A DNA stretch of 64,000 nucleotides from Uloborus plumipes (Eukaryota; Arthropoda; Arachnida; Araneae; Uloboridae). Positions within the stretch are counted from its first letter, which is position 1. Each line of letters opens with the position of its first letter. Below, piece after piece: positions 1 to 11,841 of the stretch. Location: positions 62,001-126,000 of the forward strand of contig JAXGGA010000460.1 of NCBI GenBank assembly GCA_038373865.1, in the 5' to 3' direction. Both the position numbers and the translations under genes were made by a program. The notes below the pieces were generated by a model. It searched no databases and was not told the origin of the DNA. It saw only the letters and a list, made by a program, of their open reading frames with translations.

Positions 1-161
1 AAATAACTTTGTATTATGTAATTTCATATATTTATAATACTGAAAGAAATGTGTGGTATTTTATTTTAATATTATCAGAGGGAACTTTCTCACATATACA
101 ACGGAAATAATTTACTAAACAAGCTTATTGCAAAAAAAAAAAAAAAAAATGACATAAACAT

Positions 162-2762
162 TAGGGTGAGTCGAAAAAATCGATTTTTTTATTTCGAAAT
201 CGCATTACCTCTCAAAAGTTGTGGTTTAGTATCCACAACTTGGGAAAAATAAGAAAAAAAATCTAAGTTGACGTCTTGGTTCGCGCATGAGGCTCAAAGT
301 TGGAAAAAATATGTTAAAAATGGAAATTTTCAAAAAGAAAAAAGAAAAAAAAAACTGTAACTTTTTATAATGCAAATACCATAAGCTGTAAATATTTTGT
401 GCATTTTTAATCTAAAAAAATATTTTATAGCTTTTACATACGATCTTTAGTTTGCACATCAGCCTTAAATTGGGCTAAAATCGCCTACAATGTCAAATTT
501 CGAAAATATCGATTTTTTTTATTTCGAAATCGCATTACCTCTCAAAAGTTGTGGTTTGGTATCCAAAATTTGGGAAAAATAAATAAAAAATCTAAGTTGA
601 CTACTTCGGTTCGCGCATGAGGCTCAAAGTTGGAAAATATATGCTAAAAATGGAAATTTTCAAAAAATAATTTGAAAAAAAAAGTAATTTTTTTTCTATC
701 GAAACTGCTTTAAATTGTTAGTAGATAACATAAGTTGAACCCAAAAAATTATATATAACTTTTAGAAGATACATTCTGTTTGTGCATAAGGCTCAAGATA
801 TGAAAAAAAAATGTCAAAAACTGAACCAGAACGCACTATGTCGGCGCTGTGCCGGTATATTTTTGTTCTACAGCCGACTTTTCTAGACATTACACATATT
901 CTAGGAGACAGTTCAAAGTCCCTGCAGTCTGCACTCCCTTTGGTTGTCACTTAGTCAGCTAGACCCGCCAAACAAACAGCATCTTTAATTAGCAACTGAA
1001 AGTGAATCAAAAAGTGCAGCGTGTTTAGCTTTGGGTGAGTTTTTTTTTTTTGTAACTTTATAGCATATTTTTATGCTCAAGTTTTGTTATACTGTTCTCC
1101 GTTCTCCGAATAATAAATAATGGAACCCGGAAAACTTCTAAACGTTTAATTATTTGTCCGTTTTTTGGTGTACCGAAAGGGTTAAGTCAAAGTGTTTTAA
1201 CCACATGTGCAGATGTGTTGTTAGCTTGCTTTGAAGAAAAATCGCAATCTGTAAAAGGCGAACCTTTTTCAAGGATTTCAGATTGCATAGCTCATAGAAG
1301 AAATTTACTGCAAAGCTTCTATACCAACGGTCAGTCATGTACGTATTGTAAAATTGATAAAGGATTACCATAATACTACACTTTGAGAAAGTCATTTAGT
1401 CGTGATAAAGATAAATTGAACTTCAAGACAAAACTCAATCATTTTGTTAATTAAGCGAAGTCTAAACTTTTTGACGTTGCTTCTTTCAGGTGTGCAATGA
1501 ATTTTTCGTGTTCTTGTGCTAAAAAGCCAATCTCTTGTAGATGTACACTATACATCTGTACATTGGTATAGAACGCACATTGGTATTACCACTGTACATT
1601 GGTATAGAAGCTTTGCAGTAAATTTCTGCTATTTAAGCAGATATGCAATCTGAAATCCTTGAAAAAGGTTCGCCTTTTACAGATTGCGATTTTTCTTCAA
1701 AACAAGTTAACAACACATCTGCACATGTGGGTAAAACACTTTGACTTAACCCTTTCGGTGCACCAAAAAACGGACAAACAATTAAACGTTTAGAAGTTTT
1801 CCGGGGTTCCATTATTTATTAGTCGGAGAACGGAGAACAGTATAACAAAACTTGAGCATAAAAATATACTATAAAGTTACAAAAAAAACTCACCCAAAGC
1901 TAAACACGCTGTACTTTTTGATCCACTTTCAGTTGCTAATTAAAGATACTGTTTGTTTGGCGGGTCTAGCTGACTAAGTGACAACCAAAGGGAGTGCAGA
2001 CTGCAGGGACTTCGAACTGTCTCCTAGAATATGTGTAATGTCTAGACAAGTCGGCTGTAGAATAAAAATATACCGGCACAGTGCCGACGTAGTGCGTTCT
2101 GGTTCAGTTTTTGACTTTTTTTTTTTTTTTTTCATATTTTGAGCTTTATGCACAAACAGAATGTATCTTCTAAAAGTTATGTGTATATTTTTCGGTTCAA
2201 ATTATGTTATCTACCAACAATTTGATTCAGATTCGATAGAAAACAATTAGTTTTTTTTTCAAATTATTTTTTGAAAATTTCCATTTTTAGCATATATTTT
2301 CCAACTTTGAGCCTCATGCGCGAACCGAAGGAGTAAACTTAGATTTTTTTTAATTATTTTTCCCAAATTTTGGATACCAAACCACAATTTTTGAGAGGTA
2401 ATGTGATTTCGAAATAAAAAAAATTCGATATTTTCGAAATTTGACATTGTAGGCGATTTTAGCCCAATTTAAGGCTGATCTGCAAACGAATGATGGTATG
2501 TAAAAGCTATAAAATATTTTTTTAGATTAAAAATGCACAAAATATTTACAGTTTATGACAGTTGCATTATAAAAAGTCACAATTCTTTTTTTCTTTTTCC
2601 TTTTGAAAATTTCCATTTTTAACATATTTTTTCCAACTTTAAGCCTCATGCGCGAACCGAAGACGTCAACTTAGAATTTTTTTCTTATTTTTCCCAAAAC
2701 CACAACTTTTGAGAGGTAATGCGATTTCGAAATAAAAAAATCGATTTTTTCGACTCACCCTA
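162..2762. mobile_element. 2.6-kb hAT-like foldback element, non-autonomous
   Basis: Two near-identical inverted arms (about 162-1325 and 1600-2762, about 1.16 kb each) surround a loop of about 274 bp. The termini read TAGGGTGAGTCG and its complement. They are flanked by the perfect 8-bp direct repeat ATAAACAT (154-161 and 2763-2770), taken as the target-site duplication. Eight-bp duplications and TAGGG-type ends are known for hAT elements; P elements also make 8-bp duplications, so the superfamily is inferred. Each arm carries an internal duplication: the terminal segment at about 171-330 is repeated at about 505-660. No transposase frame is visible, so mobilisation would need a relative elsewhere. 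Small differences between the arms show the element is not brand new. Confidence 0.88.
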
Positions 2763-2879
2763 ATAAACATACAGCTTGGCAATCCTTATTGAAAAAAGTA
2801 CTTCGTTGACAATAAGAAATAATGAAAAAAAAAAAAAACATTCAGAAAAAGAAAAAGAAAACTATACTTGTGCAATATA

Positions 2880-4440
2880 CAGGTACTTATCAAAATAATG
2901 GAAACACTTGAGATTCATAAGAAAAATCTACCGTTCATCGCAAAATAAGCGATCAATTGTTCTCCAACTTTAGTCATACAAAATATAGACTTCACCGGAC
3001 ATTTTCACATTGAAATTAAATCACTCATGCATTTGGGGGGCGACAAAAGGGGGGTTCGGAAGATAAACCACTTTTTGACCATAACTCTTCGAAAATAGCT
3101 TGGAATAAGCTATAAATTTCAGTAATTAATTAGCATACTATGTATATAATTAATGTACACATTTTTATGAACGTACCACTCTTACTTCCGAAGATATGAA
3201 ACATTTTTTTAAAAAACGGCAATTTTATTTGAAGGGTTTTTGCTCATAACACGCAGAGTTTTTGATCAAACCTTATCAAAACTTCAGGAAAGATGACAAA
3301 ATGCAAGAGAAAAAACAAACGAAAACGGTAAATAAAAATATGAAAAATCCGATGAGATATGATCGTTAAAAGGAAATAATTTTTCACGGCGCATGCGTAA
3401 ACGACAGAAATTTATAACTACAAAAATATTGTTCCCTGATTTATACTGCATCTTATAAAAAAAGTTCCAGTTGAATATCATGAAAATTGAAAAAGATATC
3501 AGCGATCTAGTGAGCTGTATTTTATTTATTCGCAGACAATACATAAATAGTGAGGGACTGTCCACAAAGAGCTATTTTTAAATTAAAGGTTATTGCTTCA
3601 TCGGTCAAAACCAACGTTTCAGGGGGTGTCCGGATACTTTTGGACACCTACGTATGAGCTCTTTTTGGCCGAGTAGTTGAAATGTGACTTCTATGCAGAA
3701 TATAAATTTTCAAACTGTTTTCAATTTAACATCAAAAAAAAAAATGCTTGATTGTCACCACACTACTTGTGGACAACCCCGCGCCATTTATGTATTGTCT
3801 GCGAATGAATGAATTACAGCTCACTAGATCGCTGATATCTTTTTCAATTTTTACGATATTCAACTGGAACTTTTTTTTATAAGATGCCGTATAAACCAGG
3901 CTACAAGATTTTTGTAAGTTATAAATTTCTCTCGTTCGAGCATGCGCCGTGAAAAATTATTTCCTTTTAGCGTTCATATCTCATCGAATATTTAATATTT
4001 TTATTTACCGTTTTAGTATGTTTTTTCTCTTGTATTTTGTCATCTTTCCTGAAGTTTTGATAAGGTTTGACCAAAACTCTGCGTGTTATGAGCAAAAACC
4101 CTTCAAATAAAATTGCCGTTTTTTAAAAATGTTTCATATCTTCGGAAGTATAAGTGGTAAGTTCATAAAAATTTGTACAGTAATTAAACATAGTATGCTA
4201 ATTAATTACTGAAATTTATAGCTTATTCTGAGCTATTTTCAAAGAGTTATGGTCAAAAAGTGGTTTTTCTTCCGATCCCCCCTTCTTGTCGTCCCCCAAA
4301 TGCATAGGTGATTTAATTTCAATGTTGAAATGTCCGGTGAAGTCTATATTTTGTATGACTAAATTGATCGCTTATTTTGCGATGAACGGTCGATTTTTCT
4401 TATGAATCTCAAGTATTTCCATTATTTTGATAATTACCTG
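2880..4440. mobile_element. 1.56-kb palindromic Tc1/mariner-like element, copy 1
   Basis: The element begins CAGGTACTTATC and ends with the inverted counterpart GATAATTACCTG. It is flanked by TA on both sides (2878-2879, 4441-4442), the usual Tc1/mariner target. Arms of about 690 bp (2880-3570 and 3760-4440) pair almost completely around a loop of about 190 bp containing a small GTGTCCGGATAC/GGACACC hairpin. No transposase coding is seen. A second copy lies at 42686-44248 in the same internal orientation, so this is a family rather than a chance palindrome. It starts only 117 bp after the previous foldback element. Confidence 0.87.
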
Positions 4441-5082
4441 TAGTTGAATTGTAAATCGAGTACTGAGCGAACATTTAAGTGAAGTTTCATTTTCAAAAAT
4501 TCATAGCATTGTTATAAATTTAGCCAATGCCATATGACAATAAAACTCACTCAAGACGACATGTGTAATCCTTTTTTTCAATTAGCAAAAAATATCGTGT
4601 TTCTTCTCCAAAAAAATTAGGAATCTTTCACTATTGAGTGTTATAAACATTTGAATCCATGCGAGAAAAAAAAAGAAAAAAAAAGAAAAAAAACAATATT
4701 TTCCATTAGAAAGCCTTGTTTACGACAGGTTTTCGTACTACTCCATTGAATTAAAATTACTGTCCACATTTTGAAAAAATAAAATAATCAAATCAGAAAA
4801 ATGAAACGCAATTTTTGAAGAGTACTACTGAAAGCTGTCCAATCAATAAACTTTCAAAGATGAAAATCTGGCAAACACTTAAAAAAGTTACCGACTGGCT
4901 GCGGCTTGTGCACTTTCTGAAATGATTTGTTGAGTGTGCAAACTGCATAATGAAGTTCCGAGCTTAAAATAGTTCACTAAATAATATTATTTGTTTTCTT
5001 TTAAAAGAGTAATACATATTAAATGGAGTATGACTGAAGTAAAATACCAACGTATTGAGAATAGTTGAGAGAAAAAATCAAG

Positions 5083-5135
5083 AAAATACAGCATACAGTT
5101 ATTTCAAAGCTACAAAAGGGCCTCTTCATCGGTGC
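5083..5135 (+). repeat. Dispersed AAAATACAGCACATAG repeat, copy 1
   Basis: This short motif starts AAAATACAGCATACAG and continues through a TATTTCAAAGCTACAA segment to CTCTTCAT. It recurs at 5251-5308 and 8395-8445 in the same orientation. I do not recognise the parent family. Confidence 0.55.
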
Positions 5136-5250
5136 AAAAAAATAAAAAAAAAGTGATCAAGGTCTCGTTTAAACTGAAGATGATCAAATAAGCTTTGTGC
5201 TAAAATGGAAATCAAGTAAAAAAGCAATGTACCTAAAACACAAATTGTCT

Positions 5251-5308
5251 AAAATACAGCACATAGCTATTTCAAGGCTACAATAGAATCCCTTCATTAG
5301 TTCAAAGA
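5251..5308 (+). repeat. Dispersed AAAATACAGCACATAG repeat, copy 2
   Basis: Second copy of the motif at 5083, 168 bp downstream of it. AAAATACAGCACATAGCTAT is identical in this copy and copy 3 (8395). Confidence 0.6.
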
Positions 5309-6776
5309 GCTGTTTTATATGTTGTTCAGAACTTACATTTAATGCATGCCTCCTGAATCTGCTATTTATTTCCAAGCAAAATATTTCCTGATAGGTTTTT
5401 TTTTTGGTACATTAAAATATTTTTTTCAGTTTTTTTTTTTTACTGAAAAGTAATACCAAACTGGACATAAAAATGAAAGTATAGACTCTTTGCTAAACAA
5501 CTCAGAATAAACACGTAACCAGTTCCCTAGATTTTACTAGTAACAAAATCCGTATCCCCAGACTTATCCTGAGGAAGTCTTACCCGTTTGTAACAGCATA
5601 ATATTTCATCAAAATACCAGAAGCAAAGGAAACCGTAGCTAATAAAACCTGTAGTTACGAAAAACCGGAAGACTTATGAGATGATACTCTTCAATAAATT
5701 GCAGACCGTACAAAAGTTCTTTAGCACGTCCGTAATCTTTGGCAAAAACAATCAGTAAAATAAATCTTCTCGGACATTTAGGGGATATAGAAACAGGTTT
5801 TGAGGTATCGATGACTACCAAGATAGTAATATATTTTCACTTACTCATTTTTTTTCTTTTTTTTTATCTTTATTTTGCTTTTATTATGTTTTACTTTCTG
5901 AGAATAAGAATTATTTCAGTAAGCTTAGTCCTTATTTTTACAACTCCACAATAATTATGCGCATGAAGCTTTGAAAGTTTGTCCAATAAAATTCAAAAGG
6001 GGAGAAAAATAAAAACTAAAAGATAAGTATATAAAACTATTGATAAACTCTCATTATTTTCCTGAACTTAAAGTTGGATTTCCTTCAAACTAACTTTGTA
6101 AGAAAATGGTTTTGATAAATAACGTTTGTAAATTACTTTTCTGAGTAATCTTCTGTGAGGACTCTGATTCCGACTCCGACTCCGCAAACATGGCGGAAAT
6201 GCAGGTTTAGAAAAAAAAAGACTGACTGTGCAGACGAGTATTTGTTTATTTATTTATTTCTTTTATTTTATTTATTTATTACTTTTTTTTTTGGCAGACG
6301 ATTTCTTTTTTGTAACAAAATTTTTTTATTCACAAGAGCATTTTACTCTTTATTAATATTTAACAACTGGCAACGGATTAAAAATTAAATTCGAGACTTT
6401 TTATTAATGAACGAGTTTTTCTTTTTCTTTCTTTGATAAAATGTGTTTTGATGTTCTTTGTACTTTTATTTATTTATTTATTTTGTTTTAAACGATTGAG
6501 GAAATTTTCTACGAAGAACTATAACAGTTAGTTAAATTCTCTAAAAGGTGCGACAAAACTTTATTTATTCGTTTGTTTACTTTTTACGTGACTAATTCAT
6601 CTGATAAGATTGGTATATTTTGCATTTAGAAATCAGCTTTAAGTGCAAAAAAGGTATGTTTGACATAATTTTCAGTCTCTGATAATCAAGGGAATATTGA
6701 TCAGATGTTTGAATGCCGACGCCGATGTACGGGAAAGTAGGCTCGTTTAGTTCTTGACAGAGCTTCTTGTTTAGTT

Positions 6777-7143
6777 ATGTATATATCTGAGCAAGAGAGT
6801 ACCACATTAGAAGAGACAACGTATTATAATTGTGGCATAAAAATTAAAAATTCTTCAAAATGTCATAAGATAAGAATTTGTGGGGTGAATCGGAACACTT
6901 TGTTATGTTGCTCCAGTTCAAACTTATTTAAAGGAAACTGTTTGAAAAATCAAGGCTCTAATCCCAATTCTTCTTTTCAAGACAAGGACAAAGATTTATT
7001 ACTGTTTATTCCTTTTCGTGAGCAAGTAGATCTAAGAATGACAGAAAAATTGCAGATTAAAAAAGATTTTTGCTCCAGGAGACTTTTTTTTTAAAAAAAT
7101 ACTTGGAGGAAAGTCATACAGACTTCATGCAGCGAAAGTCCAG
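6777..7143 (+). pseudogene. Relic shared with the interior of the 33.5-kb TIR element
   Basis: A 105-codon open frame begins at 6777. Its sequence is clearly homologous to the reverse complement of about 34150-34530, inside the TIR element at 33536-34821; both contain GGAAACTGTTTGAAAAATCA. The two copies share a peptide-like segment (FKGNCLKNQ, NPNSS, QDKD), but the other copy has stop codons and frameshifts. I do not recognise the protein. It may be a decayed transposon protein or simply non-coding element interior that happens to be open here. The frame ends in a poly-T/poly-A run near 7090, and homology continues a little beyond it. Confidence 0.55.
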
Positions 7144-7213
7144 CGCACAGACAATACATATACATACCGTATTTATTTTTCTGTTTCTATATGTTTCTTT
7201 AACTCTTTGTTTT

Positions 7214-7604
<391 letters not shown>

Positions 7605-7889
7605 GGTCTGAGTACTTTTTTTTCGTTTTAGCTCCCCATAAAACCTTATGCAGAAATATAAAAGCTCTCCCAACTTTTTTTTAAGTACTGCGAATATCAT
7701 ATGAAGTATTTTTACTGTGATGTGGAAAATGCTACTATTTTTTCCGACGCTATGAATTTTCGAAATTGAAAATTTGTTTAATTGTTCAGTCACTGGTCTG
7801 TCTACCCTATATTTCGAAACAGTTTAATGTTAGGTAAAACCTAAAAATAAAAGCATAAGATTCAAGCCCTGGGAAAATAATTACAAACC

Positions 7890-8175
7890 GCCGAAGACAT
7901 TCAACAGTGTTCACACTCCAGTTTTGCACACGTAATCACGGCTGAAATCAGCGCGAGTGAACTAAACTGCTCATCGATTCCCTGCTTTGATGGCCAGTGA
8001 AATGTCACGTAAGGGTTGATCACTTACAATTTCGAGCTCCATTCGAATCAATTACGCTTGTACTGCCGACAGCCCTGTGCCTAAATGCTATCAGTCCGTT
8101 ATCATGAATCGTCAATGCATGGAATCGATATCTAAGATAATCCTCTCAGCGTAATGCATTTGGAATTGCCTTGCA
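7890..8175. other. Complex, less AT-rich block, possible conserved non-coding DNA
   Basis: This block has higher sequence complexity and GC than its surroundings and lacks homopolymers, inverted repeats or matches elsewhere in the window. It carries short transcription-factor-like words (GATAATCC near 8130, ATCGATATC near 8123). No open frame of interest is present. Regulatory function is only an inference from composition. Confidence 0.25.
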
Positions 8176-8394
8176 TATTCCAGCTTATAAACTCTAAACC
8201 TGAAACAAAAATGAAAGATTTGCTAAGTTCGATAATTTAAAGCATAGTTTTATAGCACAGGATACATATAAAAAGCAACACAAATGTAGTGAACTTATAA
8301 AATGCTCCTTAAACGAAAAATATCAATAAAAAAAACTTTGGGCTAAATGTGATTGGACTGAAACACCATCGTAACCAAAGCTCAAATTATTAAG

Positions 8395-8445
8395 AAAATA
8401 CAGCACATAGCTATTTTAAGACTTCAATGAAGAATCTTCATTGAG
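8395..8445 (+). repeat. Dispersed AAAATACAGCACATAG repeat, copy 3
   Basis: Third copy of the repeat seen at 5083 and 5251, with the same AAAATACAGCACATAGCTAT core followed by a TTCAAT/CTTCATT segment. Confidence 0.55.
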
Positions 8446-8521
8446 ATAAAAATATCAACGCACAACAGGAGTCGTCACTTTTTAGGTAACAAGTTAAATG
8501 AGTTTTCAAAAACTTCGTTGC

Positions 8522-9165
8522 TTGGTTGGTTGTAGTGGGTTTATTGCCGCAGGAACCTAATATGCTCTACTTAGCTAAACGATGGTACTCTTCAAAAATA
8601 GAATTATGCTAAAACTAAAAAAGCTTCAAAAATTTTAAAAACATTCGTAAAAGAGACAAATGTACAAAATTTCAAATTGTGAATAATTGGTCCAAAGTGA
8701 AATCAACCAAACAGTTTTGACTAAAACCAAAAACACAATTAACAAACCAAAGACAACATAAATATATTGACAAAGACAAAAACACTAAATCAGACACATA
8801 AAACAAATTTTTTAACAAAAGGGCAAAAAAATAGGGTAGAGTGTATATCCCCTAGCAACTCCTTTAAAGATGGATTAAAATTGTTAAAATAATTATGATG
8901 AATAAGATTAAAATTAGGGCAGTTACTAAGAATGTGTAACACTGAGTAATAATTATACATGTTTGGCTTATTGCAGCTGCTTCATGACACAAGAGGTTTC
9001 AAAAGAATAGCATGTTTGAGAAATATTTTATTTCTGATACGGCATTTGAAAAGCGTGGCTGAAAGTATAAGTTAAATATAAAATACTATGGGACAACAAT
9101 GGAGTTTGTCCTTTTTATTTTTAACATTAATTCAATATAGCTAAAATTTGTTGTACATAGTTTTA
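8522..9165 (-). pseudogene. 3' end of an I/Jockey-like LINE, relic B
   Basis: On the minus strand near 8950-8835 the translation reads VLHILSNCPNF, followed by a segment with NPSLKELLGD. This is the usual end of arthropod LINE ORF2 proteins: the last zinc-binding motif (HIL..C) followed by a short tail. Downstream the sequence matches the typical 3' untranslated region, and the element ends near 8522 with CAACCAACCAAG after an AATAAA-type signal (CAATAAACCC). Reading frames are broken. It is a diverged duplicate of relic A at 9173-9850, head-to-tail in the same orientation and about 650 bp apart. The 5' limit is uncertain. Confidence 0.7.
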
Positions 9166-9172
9166 GTTTCCA

Positions 9173-9850
9173 GGTTGGTTATTTTGGTTGTATTGTGTTT
9201 AAGATGCAAGAACCTTTATAGTCTATACTGAGCTAAACGATGGTTATGTTTAAAAAATGAAGAAATGCCAAAGTTAAAATTATCTAAATACAATGGGCAT
9301 AAAACTTAAAAAAGTTTAAAAGCATTTCCGAACGTGACATATATAAAAAGTTTAAAATTCTCAATAATAAGACGAAGAAAAAACCTTTCAAATAATTTTG
9401 ACTAAAACTTGATACACAAATAACGAAACAAAGACGACACGAACAAGAAGACACAGACAAAACTATTACACTATTGATATCAAACCAATCTCATGAAGAA
9501 ATGGATAAGGATTGGGTGTGTGTCCTTGTAAATCCGTCAAAGATGGAAAAAATATATTAAAATATTTAAAACGTATACAATTAAAATTTGAGCAGTTACA
9601 TAAAATATGCAACACTGTCTGATTGACAATGCATTCGCTGCAAAAAAGGTATTTGTGTGGAAACCTGGTTTGGCAGATGCGAAGACGGGTTATTATAATT
9701 TGTCCCCTTCTCTTAATATTTATTCATTTGAAACCTTTTGTTTGTGGCTGAATGGAGAGCAATTTTTTATGTGCATTTATTAGCTGGAGTTCAATTTATT
9801 GGTTTCCAGGAGTTGACATTATGTAGACAAGAAAGGTAGGAAACACTATA
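9173..9850 (-). pseudogene. 3' end of an I/Jockey-like LINE, relic A
   Basis: The minus strand from about 9720 to 9490 keeps an open reading. It contains IITRLRICQTRFPHKYLFC, then C..C and TVLHILCNCSNF, then FFPSLTDLQG and PFLHEIG. This order (RLRIGHTR-like block, CxxC, T-x-HIL-x-x-C) is characteristic of the segment after the RNase H domain in I/Jockey-group LINE ORF2 proteins. The 3' untranslated part runs to about 9173 and ends with an ACAACCAAAATAACC tail. Upstream coding (RNase H and reverse transcriptase) is missing: the element is 5'-truncated, as LINE copies often are. It is not functional. Confidence 0.8.
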
Positions 9851-11332
9851 TTTTTTATTTCTGAATTTTTATTTTACAGGAAGGTTAAAAATAATCAGCG
9901 AAATATAACAAAGTTTTGAAAAAAGCAAAAAAAAAAAAAAAAAAGGTAAAATAAGGAGCAAATTTATTGTAACTAACAACTTCTAATTATACTACTTGTT
10001 ATTCAAAAAGGTTGACAGTTTTGTAGGGTTTCAAAAGAGTTCCACTTTTAAATTAGTAATTAAGAAAAAAGATTTAAAAAAAAATGAAAAAGAGATAGAG
10101 ATAGAAAAAGTAATGTGAATGAATATGTTTGTTCTATGCTGTTATACAATAAATTTTCTAATGGAGTGATACGGTGGAAAGAAGAAAGATTTGAAGTTTA
10201 GTGCAGAGGCCATTTCATAAAGTGAAAAATTCTGGTATAGAATCTTGTTTGAGTGTTTCCGTCCCATCCAAGAAAATCTTTTCTGCAGACAATAACACAC
10301 CTTAAGGTAATTATTTCAAGATGTATCTAAAGAAAATATTCAAGGCAGTATGCAACAAATAGTTTAATTAGTTTTAAATTTTTAAGAAAGGGGGCAATCT
10401 TAAAATGACCTCTATTGGTCCTCTATCAAGTTCAGAAATGCATTTGTTTGACACACGTGTTTTCACTTAGGTTTGCGATGCAATATCGTGCAATATAAGT
10501 TTTTCGGTTTTTAAAAATTGCATTATGTTTTCTGTGCCTAGAACTTGATAAGGAATATTATGATAACGGACCTATACGCATGGCTTGCATGTAAGACTAA
10601 TGATATACTTCTTGTACAGTACTGCTAATTATGTGCATGTTATACTATTGCCATTCAAGGTGCTTTATTCCCCCTATCGATTACATTTTTGTCTGGAAGG
10701 TAGGCTTAAAGTAAAGCGGTATAAAAAAATGGAGTGCGATTTATCCTTTTTTATTTCATGCGGTGTATTCTAACAGATCGGGAAGAAACTACAAAAATCA
10801 GTAAATAATACCAAGTTCTATCGTTTATTTACTCATTTGTTTATTCAGTTTTTAATGTAACAAAGGTACCTTTGTCAAATTTAAAGCTTCAAACGAACAC
10901 AAAACAAGTTCACATTCTCGATATATGGAATAGATTGCTTAGCAAATTTGAACTTAAAGTCGTATGTTCAACGGTTTAAACAGCCACACACAAAATTTCA
11001 CAGACAGCAACAGGTAACACAACATACTAAGTAACACAATTTTGCAGCATCTGAATTTTAAAATTAGAACATTGAAATTTAATTTTACATTTGCAGTTCA
11101 AGGTTCAAACATACTTACTTGAGAAAAATTTAGAAAACGTCATTTAATCAGGCGGATGTTGTTTATTTAAATCTTAATATCTTGTAATTTATGCAAACGG
11201 CGTTTCAACCTTATTACTCAAGCTCTAAAAATTAAGTCTCTTTATACCACCTTCTCTTTACTTCAAGCTACCAAATAAATTATCAGAACTAAATTTTGTT
11301 TATAAAATGACCACTATTGCACACCATACTGT
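9851..11332. other. AT-rich stretch without recognised feature
   Basis: I see no gene, no long inverted repeat and no clear match to other parts of the window. It contains A-runs (near 9929 and 10075) and scattered short open frames without codon structure. Confidence 0.5.
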
Positions 11333-11442
11333 TTAACCCTACACTGCATGATTTTTTATTTTTCGTAGAAAAAAAATATATGTGTTTGTCAATGTAATAA
11401 GAAAACATGGAAAAATATTAAAAAAAATTTAACTCTAAATTT

Positions 11443-11790
11443 TCACCCCTTTCTAATTAAAAATAGTTTTGTTGCCAAATGGCTACACCATGCATTCAAC
11501 AGATAAAAATGATTGTAAATGATAGTCTTGAAATTAGTTCTTTTTTGTAAAAAAATAGAGGAATTGAACATTTGGTGCACTGTACTCTTGTAATCCTTTA
11601 CATTTTGACATTTTTCATTATTTTTTATATGTACTTGTACTTTCCGATGATCAATTCTGTCAAATCTGATGTCTTTTGGAGGCTCTCTCACGCAAGCTTT
11701 CTTTCTTTTCTCTCTTTTTTTTTTTTTGGTTTGTAACTAGTTGCTCTGCAGCTAATGGTCTCTTTTTAATACGCTTTTATTAATTTCAAA
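11443..11790 (-). pseudogene. Decayed piggyBac transposase C-terminal fragment
   Basis: The minus strand from 11691 reads REPPKDIRFDRIDHR, then KCQN, then a TNFKTI..YNHFY segment. This resembles the C-terminal end of piggyBac transposases: a basic linker, an R-P-x-x-D-[IV]-R-[FL]-D-x-x-x-H motif, then the cysteine-rich domain ending near N-C-F-x-x-[FY]-H. Just upstream in another frame, KRPLAAEQLVTNQKK fits the segment before the basic linker, so a frameshift lies near the poly-T tract at 11718-11729. Most cysteines of the zinc-binding domain are lost. The DDD catalytic core is not recognisable. The assignment rests on motif order read by eye, and the copy is inactive. Confidence 0.62.
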
Positions 11791-11802
11791 TGTGGGTTTG
11801 TT

Positions 11803-11841
11803 TGTATGTATGTATGTATGTATGTATGTATGTATGTATGT
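11803..11841. repeat. (GTAT)n microsatellite
   Basis: About nine tandem TATG/GTAT units inside the piggyBac-like element. Confidence 0.95.

Larger units (their letters stand above)
4443..6770. other. AT-rich stretch without recognised gene
   Basis: I see no supported gene here. The stretch contains homopolymer runs, a purine-rich tract near 4670-4695, TTTA microsatellites near 6240-6280 and 6470-6482, and a short GACTCC-type tract near 6165-6185. Two copies of a dispersed repeat (listed separately at 5083 and 5251) are the only recurring features. Confidence 0.5.

Noticed and set aside
1170..1190. TTAACCCTTTCGG-type word in both arms of the first foldback, recalling piggyBac ends
   Set aside because: No partner end or second TTAA at a sensible distance within the arm.
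1497..1571. Short cysteine-rich frame after a CTTTCAG acceptor-like site in the loop of the first foldback
   Set aside because: Only about 24 codons and no related copy; it cannot be distinguished from chance.
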